A DNA stretch of 64,000 nucleotides, taken from positions 59,292,986 through 59,356,985 of the forward strand of contig OW804097.1 in the NCBI GenBank assembly GCA_942159475.1. The letters run 5' to 3'. How positions within the stretch are numbered: the stretch's first letter is position 1; every line of letters begins with the position of its first letter. The translations under genes and the position numbers were made by a program. Below the pieces are notes generated by a model. That model worked only from the letters and a program-made list of their open reading frames with translations, did no database searches and was not told the origin of the DNA. The stretch comes from Sthenelais limicola. Taxonomy: Eukaryota > Annelida > Polychaeta > Phyllodocida > Sigalionidae. Below, one piece after another: positions 19,278-29,541 of this stretch.

Positions 19278-21099
19278 GATAATTGGCCTCGCCTGGTATG
19301 TGTCTAGCTGTTATCTGGAAGTTATATGCAACACTCAGCCAGAAAAGCCTACGAAGAATATCCATACAGTACTCATTACTGCTGGTTCCGGAATTAATGA
19401 AGCTGACCACCTGAGTATTGTCACTGTAGAGAACAACATGTTGATTAGACCACATATGGCAAGTTCTCTGAGCCGCCAACAAAACTGGTACGGCCTCCAG
19501 GACATTAATATTGTTGGCATGTTTCTCCGGTACACAAATATTACGCCAATGTCCGTGGGAGGGATTAAAGGCCGCAAAGTCATCTGGGGTATCAGCAGAA
19601 TTATAATAGCCAGCAAGCCAGTCGTTATCCCAGCTATGATACACACCATACCCTTGCAGACTAGCATCAGAGGCGATCCAAGGTGTGGTTTCACTCACCT
19701 CCGAGACCATATACACAGTGCCGTTGAACAACAGGGAGAAATCGTGCCACCAGGCCATATCTTTAATGAAGGCAGAGTTAAGTTTTATTCTGACGTTTTT
19801 GTCAGGAAGGCCTTTCAACAGATCCAGAATCCTTCTGCTGAAAGTCCTGCCTCCTCTGACTACCCTAGCAGCGTGCCCTAGAATACCACAAAGCTTCATG
19901 AGCTGCTTTTTGGTAGCCTTCTTCCTGTTCTTGAAGAATAGCAACTCGTCTTGTAACTTCCGGAACTTGTCCTCAGGCAAGGATAGGGTGCCTTTACAAG
20001 AATCAATAACGATACCAAGATACCTGCATCTAGTGGACGGAGAGGTGCACTTGGACCATTTAATGAAGAATCCTAGGTCCGCTAACAAGCGAATGAGGGC
20101 AAGCTGACCATCTAAACACTCTTGGTATGATCCTCCAAGCACCACAAAGTCATCGAGGTAATTAAAGACCCTCGAATAACCTCTTCTATTCATACATCTC
20201 ACGACGAAATCTGTGATGGTATTAAATATATAAGGAGCTGAGCAAAGTCCGAAGCAGAGTCTGGTATCACTTAAAAAGCAAGGAACATCATCAATGTTCC
20301 ACTGAATCCCCTGATATGTCCACTGGGAAGGATTCACAGAGATAGAACGATAAGCTGCAGCTATGTCGAGTGTAGCCATGTAGTCTCCCTCCTCCAACAC
20401 TCTACAAACATCATCCACAGAGTTGAAGGAAAAAGGGAGTGCAGTGTCGCTCATATGGGAATTAATAGAGATCCCGACTGGCCTTTTACAATCCGTTATG
20501 GGGCGAAACCCACCATCATGCTTGGGCACTGCCCCCAAGGCATGGACACAAATGGGCTTGGAGGTAGAATAAACATATTTACATTCATCAAGCTCTGACC
20601 TAATGAGGGCACTCACAAAAGCAGCTGCTTCTCCGGAAGTTACAGACATATAATTTTCACAATGGTAAGGAACCACCTGTGAATCAGTGTTAATAATATT
20701 GAAGCCATTTATGATGCCAGCAGACAGAAATGAATGTAAATAGGAGTCATTCTCATATCGTAGCTCCCTCAACCAACAAGCAGGCTTCATCTGAGTAGGA
20801 AAACCTCCAAGTGACTGACGATCGTTGATGCGTGAGGAGACATCCCAGTTGAAATCGTAGTCATAATCAATTATAACAGGCGTGTAACGGCTGGTAAGAG
20901 CAGAAGAAACTCCCTCATGATGAAAGGAATCGAAGGTAGGCCACGCTGTAAGCCCCGAAGCAGGCCCGGGTGGGTCGTAGATAGGCGTGTATGGGACGTC
21001 AATGGGCGTGAAAGGGACGTCGATGGGCGTGTAAGGGTCGGCCGCGAAGGCAAAATCGTGGGAAAAGTAGTATTCTGGGCGATGAAAATCGCCGGGCAA
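19186..21099 (-). CDS. reverse transcriptase-RNase H of Ngaro element (637 aa)
   Basis: Copies the element's RNA into DNA. Reverse transcriptase motifs in order: the KHDGGFRPITDCKRP region at about 193-206, catalytic Asp in TLDIAAAYR (D245), RLCFGLCSAPYIF (280-292), and FNYLDDFVVLG with the YLDD box at 314-317. RNase H follows with the acidic tetrad D478 (IASDAS), E535 (INVLEA), D560 (LYSDNT) and D610 (NYLADH), so both activities look intact. The N-terminus carries a short degenerate repeat of YTPIDVP. The 3' end overlaps the recombinase ORF by 92 bp in another frame, usual for Ngaro, suggesting frameshift or internal initiation for the recombinase. The ATG at 21099 is the first in frame; the true start could differ. 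Confidence 0.92.
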   Translation of the reverse strand: MPGDFHRPEYYFSHDFAFAADPYTPIDVPFTPIDVPYTPIYDPPGPASGLTAWPTFDSFHHEGVSSALTSRYTPVIIDYDYDFNWDVSSRINDRQSLGGFPTQMKPACWLRELRYENDSYLHSFLSAGIINGFNIINTDSQVVPYHCENYMSVTSGEAAAFVSALIRSELDECKYVYSTSKPICVHALGAVPKHDGGFRPITDCKRPVGISINSHMSDTALPFSFNSVDDVCRVLEEGDYMATLDIAAAYRSISVNPSQWTYQGIQWNIDDVPCFLSDTRLCFGLCSAPYIFNTITDFVVRCMNRRGYSRVFNYLDDFVVLGGSYQECLDGQLALIRLLADLGFFIKWSKCTSPSTRCRYLGIVIDSCKGTLSLPEDKFRKLQDELLFFKNRKKATKKQLMKLCGILGHAARVVRGGRTFSRRILDLLKGLPDKNVRIKLNSAFIKDMAWWHDFSLLFNGTVYMVSEVSETTPWIASDASLQGYGVYHSWDNDWLAGYYNSADTPDDFAAFNPSHGHWRNICVPEKHANNINVLEAVPVLLAAQRTCHMWSNQHVVLYSDNTQVVSFINSGTSSNEYCMDILRRLFWLSVAYNFQITARHIPGEANYLADHLSRVNHHGCVFSPATSALCCSPGPAG

Positions 21100-21296
21100 G
21101 GCAAAAGCATCAAAAACCTGCCCCGATGAGTTAGTAGAAGCAATATATTCAACAGAATCAAGCGTAATGTCATCAAATACCTGAATATCAGCAGAAACAG
21201 GTGATCTTGGAAGCTTCGAGTCAAGATTCCGGCTGTCATGTCCGCCATTTTGAAGGGAAGTCTCGCGCGAACTCTCGCTTGCTGAGAACGCGCGAG

Positions 21297-22367
21297 CTAA
21301 TCGTTTTTTTCCGCATTTTTATCAGAAACACGACAATTCCCGATATGATGGCGGTAACGACAGTCTCTACAAACGTGCAGCCTTGTACATTTCCCGAAGC
21401 ATGTTTTCATGTTATAGTTAAAACACACATCGTTTGGCCAGTCGTCGGGAATAGCGCCGACACTTGCCGAGTCCTCCCGAAGCTTGCTGTCATTTCCGGC
21501 CGACCCACGACCGAATCCTCTATGGCCGCCACGCCTGTTTTGATTTCCCAATGACGAATTCCCTTTGTTAATAACAAGAGCTCTGACGTTCCCACCATGG
21601 AAAAACATACCTATATCGATAGAACTAGGCTGGGAAAATGATTTGACGCCAAGGATAACGCCGTCTACGATGTGCCGATCATATGAAATACAAGCATTCA
21701 CCGAAAAAACATTCTCGCTCAGCTGGCGTGACACAAACTTCAAATGGGTTAAATATCCAATGGCATCCCCACCAGAAGCAAGAAGGCTCTCATACACACA
21801 AATCATCCCATGAACAAGGCTTTCAGCAGATAGCTTACGGTGATCCATATCCTTAAGCAATACATTTTTCGCAATAACCTGGGCAAAATATTCCGGCCTC
21901 AGTTCCCTACCTTTCTTCGGTGGAAGTGACTGACCCACCGTGAGTGACAGCTGAGATATAGAGTCAGTCAGTACCGTAAGATCAGCACAAGAGGGTTGGA
22001 TTACTTGCTGTTGTTGCTGTTGTTGCTGATTTTGCTGTTGCTGTTGTTGCTGATTTTGCTGTTGCTGCTGTTGCTGGGGAATATTACGTTGACCTGACTG
22101 CTCAATGACGTCCAGACGAGCCAGAATCTGTGAAAGAACATCATTCACTGAACCAGTGGCCCCCGGCGGAGATGACTTGACACTTTGCGCCGACGGCGGA
22201 TCTTCGTAGTCGTCATCAGTAATCTCACCCAAATACAAGGTATAATTAGTTGATTCCTCATTCTTCTCTTTACAAAGCTTAATAGCAGCTATGTAATACT
22301 TGCATACAGTAATGCCACACGGCCTCACGTGATATCTGTCGCAGCCAGTACACAGAGGCATTTTCAA
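21297..22367 (-). CDS. gag-like protein of Ngaro element (356 aa)
   Basis: Nucleocapsid-type protein expected to package the retrotransposon RNA. The N-terminus has a Cys cluster (C6, C9, C17, C22), followed by an acidic stretch. Glutamine runs occupy roughly residues 95-125. The middle is helical, and a Gly/Arg-rich segment (NRRGGHRGFGRGSAG) precedes a C-terminal Cys/His motif spanning about residues 312-342, containing CRDCRYRHHIGNC. That kind of zinc motif and the basic GR-rich stretch are usual in Ngaro and DIRS gag proteins. The stop codon is 198 bp before the RT start, so the RT needs its own initiation or a recoding event. The CAG-rich glutamine run could vary in length between copies. 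Confidence 0.8.
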   Translation of the reverse strand: MKMPLCTGCDRYHVRPCGITVCKYYIAAIKLCKEKNEESTNYTLYLGEITDDDYEDPPSAQSVKSSPPGATGSVNDVLSQILARLDVIEQSGQRNIPQQQQQQQNQQQQQQQNQQQQQQQQVIQPSCADLTVLTDSISQLSLTVGQSLPPKKGRELRPEYFAQVIAKNVLLKDMDHRKLSAESLVHGMICVYESLLASGGDAIGYLTHLKFVSRQLSENVFSVNACISYDRHIVDGVILGVKSFSQPSSIDIGMFFHGGNVRALVINKGNSSLGNQNRRGGHRGFGRGSAGNDSKLREDSASVGAIPDDWPNDVCFNYNMKTCFGKCTRLHVCRDCRYRHHIGNCRVSDKNAEKND

Positions 22368-22380
22368 TAATATGGGTCTG

Positions 22381-22512
22381 AAGAAAGTGGCCGTGTGGTC
22401 AGTTCGGAGTTGTAGTGAGGAATGACCAGGATAGTCAGGTGATATTCACTGGCGGGAAGCTATTCAGGTACCACCACATATATTCCTATATGCACACATA
22501 TAGTACACATAT
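22381..22512 (-). repeat. Ngaro split repeat A1 (5' end of element)
   Basis: 132 bp reading identical to 18031-18162. In sense orientation it precedes the gag-like ORF by 14 bp, so it should contain or adjoin the promoter. Only A/T-rich segments (TATATGTGTGC, CATATATTCC) are visible. Confidence 0.93.
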
Positions 22513-22759
22513 ATATCCATATAATATAAAGCTAGAGCGATTTCTAGGAAAGGAGGTAAAAAAGAAATGGTAGAAAGAAGGTTTTCTTTGTCCGGAATGT
22601 TCTCGGAATTTGTTGAATTACAAACTACTTTACTCATCTGTAGATGTCAATCCCCCCTCTCTGGATGTCGTCGTATGTGGTTTGTGAGGGTATTTGGGGT
22701 GGAAATGTGATTTTGAAGCCTGTTTTAAATTGTGATCTCTACACTCTATTTATAGCCTG
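22513..22759. other. flank of Ngaro element, no feature recognised
   Basis: AT-rich unique sequence. No target-site duplication is visible at the element boundary, as expected for recombinase-mediated insertion. Confidence 0.4.
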
Positions 22760-23468
22760 GGAAAACCCCTGTGAGACACTACGTCATTTCCCACAACCTT
22801 TCATGGGGATCCTAACTACATGCAGAGGAGTGGGAGAGTGAAGAAGAGGGGAGGGAGTGGATGGGGGTATTGGAGAGAGGGAGGGGATGGAGAGGGACGT
22901 GTAGGAGGGGGAGAGTTAAGAAAAGGGAGTGGGGGGGTTGGAGATGGGGTTGGGAGAGATTAACAGGTATGAAAGACAGAGAAGAGGGGGAGGAAAATTA
23001 GGAAGAGGGGGAAGTGTGGGGAGAGAGGGTCCAAGAAGAGGGGCAAAGAGGCGAGAGAGAGAATGTAGGGAGAGAGGGTAGGGGGAGCATGAGGAAGAGG
23101 GGAGGGAAAGGGGGGGAAAGCCCCTGTGAGACATTACGTCATTTCCCACAACCGTTCAGGGGGACCCTAACTATATGCAGAGGAGTGGGAGAATGAAGAA
23201 GAGGGGAGGGAGTGGGTGGGGGTATTGGGGGAAGTGTGGGGAGAGAGGGTGACCATCCAAGAAGAGGGGTAAAGAGGCGAGAGAGAGGATGTAGGGGAAG
23301 GGAAAGGGGAGGGGGAGGAGGAGGAAGAGAGGAGGGGGAGGGGGAATCAGAGATGGGGTTGGAAGAGAAAAACAGGTATGAAAGACAGAGAAGAGGGGGA
23401 GGGAAACAAGGGAGAGGGGGAAGTGTGGGGAGAGAGGGTGACCGTCCAGAGGACGGGTACTTTGCTAG
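22760..23468. repeat. polypurine repeat, internally duplicated
   Basis: Two successive units start with CCCCTGTGAGACAYTACGTC, ATTTCCCACAACC and ATGCAGAGGAGTGGGAGA (near 22768 and 23120, about 355 bp apart). Each is followed by several hundred bp of G/A-rich DNA. The whole ends with the hairpin GACCGTCCAGAGGACGGG and TACTTTGCTAG, as at 8650. The mirrored Pro/Ser/Leu and Gly/Arg/Glu frames are composition artefacts. Confidence 0.78.
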
Positions 23469-23821
23469 TATTACATAAAGGGACTGTTTGTTTTTAAACA
23501 TGAATAGGGGATCAGAATGTAGCGTTCATTCAACATAATGAAATAAATGAAAAAAAAGTCAGCAATATTTCTCGGTGGACAATTACTAGTAAAATAGCTA
23601 AATATACCCCATAGGACGACCTTAAAAATGGAAGAATATATTTCATGTGACTTAAAGCACTAGACATCACACACATAAGGGCGACTATACATTTGATGGA
23701 GAAATGTTTTAAGGAGAAACGTATGGCAACATGTGCAGGCAGCTATTGCTCATTAAATTATGCATGGTTTGAAGCTTTATACATCCCAGGCTTGCTCTAA
23801 GAGAAGTGTCTGTGTACGTAA
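23469..23821. other. no feature recognised
   Basis: AT-rich. A stretch resembling the family D interior (TAGCAATATTTCTCGGTGGA type, near 23560-23640) suggests an old, unrecognised D remnant. Confidence 0.35.
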
Positions 23822-24168
23822 GTGCTGTGTTACAGGACAATCAGTCATAAGTGGCAAAAAATGGATTTTGCAATACCATCATATTTGAAAAGATGAGATC
23901 AAGCAGATTCCAATGATGGTAAACATTAGAACATTTAATCAGTACTTCAATAATTTTGTATCCATAAAAGTTAGCAATATTTCCTGAGGGTCAATCACTA
24001 GTACAAGTTGAATATACTCCTTAGGATGACCTCAGGAACACATAGATACATTTAACACAGTTTTGAAACTTGCCACATGTGTTCTTACCACTAAGAACTC
24101 CAAACTGTCAAAAAATCAAAATACCATTTTCGTGACCTATGACTCATTTTTCTGTAACACAGCACACA
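23822..24168. repeat. family D MITE, complete copy
   Basis: Left end GTGCTGTGTTACAGGACAA, right end TTTTTCTGTAACACAGCACA, with the typical interior (AAAAGATGAGATCAAGCAGA, TCCTTAGGATGACCTC). Confidence 0.82.
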
Positions 24169-25556
24169 AAGATGGATGTCCTGTGATACTTTGTTAATTA
24201 TAATGCAAGTCATTTCCTGTAACTTCGATGTAATCTTGACCCACTATTTGATGAATTTATAGTTCTTCTTCTTCTGTAACTTAATCTTGACCGACTATTT
24301 CATAAATCTATATTTCTTTCTTCTTTGTTTTGACTGTATGTATTTCGGTCAATAGCCTGACGGTTCCATGAAACAACTAGCTGGGTTGAAGGGTAGTATT
24401 CTGGGCGTATTCGTGAGGACCATAGTACACTGACAGGGAAGCCAAAGCATGCATTTGATGGCTGATTTAGAGGACTTGTACCACTTTGAGTGGAGAAGAG
24501 TCGGCCCACTCCAATCTCATGCACACACACATATATATGGATGGTTACCACCAAAGGTGATCCATTGGAAAATACTGAGAGTTTCAGATCAGTTTCATTT
24601 ACTGATAAGGTACTCTTAGGTACAATATACAATGTTTTGGTGAAGGCAATATTTATAGCAAATGGTATGATGGAGGGTTTGATCTAATCAAGACAATGAT
24701 CATGAATCAATTTCTGATCAAACAGTTCAAACCCAAACAGACGGCCATTTGCTATTTATTACAGACTGGAATTATCATAATTTAATTCTCTTTAATTAAA
24801 GAAGAAACAAGAGTAGATCTACCTAACTTTAGTTTTAAGAGATACGATGCAAAGACTACATGACTCTGGTGATACACTTCAGGTAACGATCTGGTCTTCC
24901 AGTGTATGTCATGGCACTAGGGGTGACTAGCTATGTTGTGGGGTCATGTTACAGAGAAAAAGTACATAGAAAATTAGCAATAAAGCATTATCATTACACA
25001 CATTTTAGAAAAATATGTTGGTAATATACAGAAAAGACCTACTAGGTCAGTGACAATTATAGACTTAATTTATCTTGTTTTCATTCGTTTGAACCAACAG
25101 CACTTGGTTATTTCGTTTACATAACGGTTATGAGAAGTGAAATTCCAGTACAAGCGCCTTTACTCTTGTTTTGAAATAGAAAATTCACCCTGGCCGAACC
25201 ATCAACCCTATACCTGGCTACTGTGTACACGTGAATCAGTTGAATGGGTTGTATGTACAGCTAAATTCACCCTAGCACCATAATTATTTCACTGTTTTGT
25301 TTATGTATTTCAAAAATTACGTTAAGCAAACCATTGTACATATTTTCACCGTTGGATCCAAGCTTAGCCAAGAGAACGCATCAGACAGTGGGAAAAAGTG
25401 CAGCAGGCATTATCTCCACAGTTTGTCTGCCCAATACACTGCAATGATCTTTGCAGATTGCATTTTTTAATATCCATTAACAAGTGATGTATGTTTGCCC
25501 ATACAATTCATTGTAGATCTTTAGCTTGGAAACGAGCATATATATACATCCACATA
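24169..25556. other. 1.4 kb without a recognised feature
   Basis: Only a short local duplication (TAATCTTGACCCACTATTTG near 24229 and TAATCTTGACCGACTATTTC near 24283) stands out. The 110-codon minus frame at 24300-24632 and the plus frame at 24490-24687 carry no recognisable domain. Confidence 0.4.
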
Positions 25557-25875
25557 TGTAGTGTCCTGGGTGGTAGGATTTAGTTGTCACCAGCTGGAAT
25601 ACAGCAGTCTGGATAGCTCAGTATGTAGAGCATTTGAACATAAATCCAAAGGTCTGGGGTTCAGTTCCCCGTCTAGGCAAGGCTGTTTTTTGGCAGGGTC
25701 ATTACAGTTGGTGCCACTGGAGCCACTGGAGGGCAGCAGTATATTTAGCCAAATGAGTTTCTTCCATCATTGGGAGGGGGCAGTGTAGTGTCCTGGGTGG
25801 TAGGATGTGGTTGTGACCAGCGGGAATACAGCAGCCTAGATAGCTCAGTAGGTAGAGCATTGGAACGTAAATCTA
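25557..25875 (+). repeat. tandem tRNA-headed SINE-like units (one full, one truncated)
   Basis: A unit of about 226 bp begins GTAGTGTCCTGGGTGGTAGG and contains a tRNA-like body. It starts again near 25784 and stops at about 25875 in the middle of the second tRNA-like body. The first tRNA-like body is described separately. A poly-T/G-rich stretch and a GCCACTGGAGCCACTGG direct repeat form the tail. The layout resembles a tRNA-derived SINE, or a decayed tandem tRNA locus. Confidence 0.6.
25607..25678 (+). pseudogene. tRNA-like sequence, lysine-type body
   Basis: Folds as a tRNA: 7-bp acceptor stem (GTCTGGA with TCTAGGC, including two G-T pairs), a D arm GCTC/GAGC, a T arm TGGGG/CCCCG with loop TTCAGTT, and a good B box. 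The anticodon stem TTTGA/TCCAA has one mismatch, and the loop ACATAAA has C at position 33 where U is required. The body is closest to tRNA-Lys by inspection, but the would-be anticodon ATA is not functional. It is best read as the head of the SINE-like unit. Confidence 0.6.
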
Positions 25876-25889
25876 TTTATTTAGGTATT

Positions 25890-26110
25890 TGTTTGAACAC
25901 TTGCTTTTACTACAGAGCTTCATGAAAATCACGTTCATAATTTGGGGACAAACTGCTTTCTGCGATAAATTCACATATTATTGCTCATTGACGACCCTTT
26001 TCCCTCAATCGATTCTCAACTTCTAATTCATGTATAAACATTATTACAGCAGCAGAATATTGATAAATTTAACCCTATAAATCACAATAGGATTAAATTT
26101 GCTATGAGTT
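25890..26110. repeat. family B MITE, diverged
   Basis: Retains CTACAGAGCTTC, CGATTCTCAACTTCTAATTC, CAGCAGCAGAATATTGATAA and CCTATAAATCACAATA. Both ends are missing. Confidence 0.6.
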
Positions 26111-26371
26111 TTTTTCAATAATAGATATAAGAATGCAGTCTTCCTATTTCAGTTGATCATACAATTAATATTAAAGCTTGGTCTTGGGGGGGTCATCCAC
26201 TGATACAAATACTTAATACTTGATTGGTACTATGCGGAAATCCTTGAATTCCCTTCCTACATTTCATCAAACATCAACTGCAGAAGCTGTTGCCACCAGA
26301 CACAATCTCCCTGAGACGGATGTCTTCTATTGATTAAATAGATATAGGTCAGGCCATCAGAATATGTACTA

Positions 26372-26510
26372 TAGGGGATTTGCATGTCTCACTGCACATG
26401 TCTATTACAGTGGTTGCTGTGATGGATTCAGTTCAAAACATTTTTATTCTACATCAGATCACTGTTAAATATTCCATGCTGAACATAACATGTCTTTACA
26501 GCGGGTTCAC
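26372..26510. repeat. family C MITE, left end with internal deletion
   Basis: ATAGGGGATTTGCATGTCTC, then 'cagtggttgctgtgatggattcagttcaaaa', jumping to ATCACTGTTAAATATTCCAT and GCTGAACATAACATG. Confidence 0.75.
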
Positions 26511-27208
26511 TACACATATATATAACATATGAAGATATGCATCACTGCAGTTCATGCATATTTGCATTCGGGAACTTTTGACAAGTTATCAAAATACTTG
26601 CAATGCAGTTGTACGCTGACATTCATCAGGGATGAAATAAGGGTCACGGCAAAAATACTGAAACATTTTTCTTTAAATGGTGCATTCAGGTAAATCCTCA
26701 ATTGATTGTAACAGTTAGTGTACAATGTGGATGCCTGTCTATGATTCAATTGTCATTTTACGGAAGATTGGCTGTATACAAATTCTAAATTAAAAAAAAA
26801 TTATGTTAGATGAATTTATAAACAATAACTGTTAGCGCATGTTTTAACCTATTTCACTTAGGTTTAAAATGAGGAAATCCGAGGAAATTCGAGAATTTTG
26901 ATAATTTCTCAAAAATACAGATTACAGTAGAAATACTGCAGGCTTTCATCACTGAGTCGGGTTTGTATAGTCCAGCAGTAGACATTCCGATTCTGATGCC
27001 TGTTTGCATTACTCAGAAATGTAGAAAGTGAGAACTGACTGGGTGCATGGCCGTCTATATCTGGTCCTGTCGTGATTCCATTCAACTCGATCTCTCATGA
27101 TTCATTATCAACCCCTACAGCCACCAGTCCCTGGCAATGGATCATTGATTCGCACTGACCAGACCTGTTAATCCAAACGTATCGGATGATAGCAGGCAAT
27201 AGCAGGCA
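26511..27208. other. no feature recognised
   Basis: AT-rich, about 700 bp. Neither the 65-codon minus frame at 26552-26749 nor anything else is supported. Confidence 0.4.
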
Positions 27209-27730
27209 TTAGGGGATTTGCATGTCTCACTGCGCATGTCTACTACAGTGCATGCTGGGATGGATTCTCTTGAAATCTGACATAAAAGTATATATACATA
27301 AACATATTTGGCAACATTTTTATTCAAAATTGCAAAAATGTTTTCACCAATATCAGAGCTTGTAAAAATGATCTATGAAAACCACATGCATGATGGGAAA
27401 GATGGGGACTTGTATCATGGAAACATGTATAACACATGGATATTGGCATTAGATAAATGATAAATAATCAATGCTGAACATAGCATCGACTTTCTTGTGA
27501 TGACTTCGCTTATTATCACTCACCGGCGGCTGTACTGTTTCCTCTCGGTGGTTAGACTTCAAATTCTTGTATAAACAAGTACCAGCATTAGAATATTGAT
27601 AACTCCAGTCGTACAAGTCATAATATGTGTGAATTTGGTCAGATTTGTTTTGTCGTAACGGCTGAGAATCAATGGGTTATTTGAGAGGATTGGTGAAGGA
27701 GAATTGTACATTGTCTCATGGCATGATCCA
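27209..27730. repeat. composite of families C, B and A
   Basis: 27209-27487 is family C from its left end (AGGGGATTTGCATGTCTCAC) to AATGCTGAACATAGCAT. 27488-27668 continues without a gap as family B (GATGACTTCGCTTATTATCA to GTAACGGCTGAGAAT). 27669-27730 is the right end of family A (GGGTTATTTGAGAGGATTGG). The abrupt joins point to recombination or nested insertion followed by deletion. Confidence 0.7.
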
Positions 27731-28430
27731 TAAGGGTAAATAATTGTCCATGGGTACAATGAGGTTAGTAGAACCAAAAACTTTGAGGGAATTGATATCG
27801 AGTTGCAAAGAATTGCAAGCATTTCCGTGATCATGTTATTTGTCATATCAGGGAAAACCCTCTTTGTATCATATCCTATATCATATTCTCGAATGCACTT
27901 GATACTCATACTAATCTAATAAAAGCACAGTCCTAACATCATTTAGCAGGTATATTGATGCGCCACAAGTGATGCGCCTCTAATCTCGATTGTCTCTTAT
28001 CAACGTTATCTCTTCCAGGAATATCAATATTATTCAGTATTCGACCCCATTTCAATTTAAACAGGGAAACAAATACTCACTGTATAAACCTGGCCATACA
28101 TTGCCTGGTTATAGTTAGATAAGAAAACAATATTACTTTATTTCACTATATTCTATAGGTAGAGGCGGTAGAGGCGTAGCAAATCACTATGGTAACGAGC
28201 TACACTATTAGAAACTTAATTACATTTCTGTATCGCTGTTACGAATCTACATATGAGTTGGTCTTTTTTACTTCTATTTTTCAATAGGTTAGGAGCATAC
28301 TGGCAGACGTGGTATTTTCCTTTATCAGATGTATGCCTCTTTTTTGTACAACGCTTTTATGTACAAATAATAACACTTGGAATTGATATATTTTATTTTT
28401 ATTTTTCTGTATGGTATAGAGTAAATTATG
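27731..28430. other. no feature recognised
   Basis: 700 bp without a repeat end or convincing frame. The 116-codon minus frame at 27559-27909 runs into the composite repeat and is not supported. Confidence 0.4.
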
Positions 28431-28462
28431 TGTTGTTGTTGTTGTTGTTGTTGTTGTTGAAT
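28431..28462. repeat. TTG microsatellite
   Basis: About ten TTG triplets. Confidence 0.9.
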
Positions 28463-28650
28463 TGATTTATTTTCATTTGAAAATATTTATTCTGCATACG
28501 CATATTACATCGACGATATGCTATTTTCAGTGGAAAAATACAATATTGAATTAAATAAAAGAATCAACACATGGGTAATATAAAGCGACATATGATAGTA
28601 GCATAGTTAAAAAACAATGAACTCGTCACAAATAAAGTACATCTCGTCTT

Positions 28651-28875
28651 AGGGCCAGGTCGCCATAAAATGTACAATTCGCCTTCACCAACCCTCTCGA
28701 TCAAATAACTAAAATATTTAACACGAAAAAGAGAAATAGAGTTTGACTTAACCGAACAGACTTTCTAAACCAACCAAATACCAAATATACCCAGATATGC
28801 CTGGTATTAATCATTTTCAGCAAAATACATTAAATGTGTAGTGCTGCTGATTTTACACTTTCTGATATTTTGACC
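28651..28875. repeat. family A MITE, complete copy
   Basis: GGGCCAGGTCGCCATAAAAT at the left and TTTCTGATATTTTGACCC at the right, with the reversed-order interior. Confidence 0.8.
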
Positions 28876-29110
28876 CTTTACTGAATGTACCTGTTCTAGA
28901 AAACAATACTTTGTCACATAATCTCTGAACTGATGAAAAATTTACGGATATGTAAGAAACCAGTTCGCACTTCATCGAGCCACATGCCATGTCATGCCAT
29001 GTCAAACGCCTAGAATATGTTTGAAACCTATCGCATGACATTGCTGCCTGAATGAATGAGGAAATAAGAAAAACATTATTCGCTTAACACTGCATTGAAG
29101 AGGAGTAAAC

Positions 29111-29505
29111 GGGTCAGGTCGTCAGAAAATGTACAATAGGCAGCTCTACACATTTTACCACCTACCTATTTGTAGGCATGTTCTCATTTTTGGGGTGCCA
29201 AATGTTTAGTTGTATGAATACATGCACTAAATTTCAGGACTGTGTACTGACTATGTCTGCATTACTAAGGTCGTCCCAAGAGGATATATTTAAGTACTGT
29301 GCTAGTAATGGTCCATCCAGAATCATAGATAGCTATTTCATAATTTAGTGTGATAGTGTAATTTACAGAAAAATGAGTTTTAAGTCACAATCTTTTTATT
29401 TTTTAGAACCATCATATGAAATGGAAAGATGAGATCAGGCAGAGTCCAATGATGTTAATCTTTAGGAAATGTAATATATTTAGTATCCTTTTATGTTAAT
29501 TGTTT
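29111..29505. repeat. family A end followed by broken family D
   Basis: 29111-29155 is the A terminus (CGGGTCAGGTCGTCAGAAAA to CTACACATTTT). From about 29165 it runs as family D pieces: GCATGTTCTCATTTTTGG, CTAAGGTCGTCCCAAGAGGA, then ACAGAAAAATGAGTTTTAAG and AAAGATGAGATCAGGCAGAG. The DIRS element starts 36 bp further on. Confidence 0.65.
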
Positions 29506-29541
29506 AAAAAAAATACTTATCTATTATTCTGAAGTCGAACT

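Larger units (their letters stand above)
17941..22512 (-). mobile_element. Ngaro/PAT-type YR retrotransposon, apparently complete
   Basis: On the minus strand the order is A1 repeat (22512-22381), gag-like ORF, RT-RNase H ORF, tyrosine recombinase ORF, B1 (18219-18159), A2 (18162-18031), B2 (18001-17941). Split direct repeats A1...B1-A2-B2 together with a YLDD reverse transcriptase and an R...HxxRR...Y recombinase define the Ngaro/PAT class of the DIRS order. These elements use a recombinase instead of a DDE integrase and leave no target duplication. There is no methyltransferase domain, which suits Ngaro rather than DIRS. All three frames are open, and A1/A2 and B1/B2 read as identical, so the insertion is probably recent. 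Confidence 0.92.

Noticed and set aside
19246..21248. Plus-strand ORFs of 211 and 140 residues and other frames inside the Ngaro element
   Set aside because: They lie opposite or out of frame to the RT-RNase H and recombinase genes and show no domain; shadows of real coding sequence.
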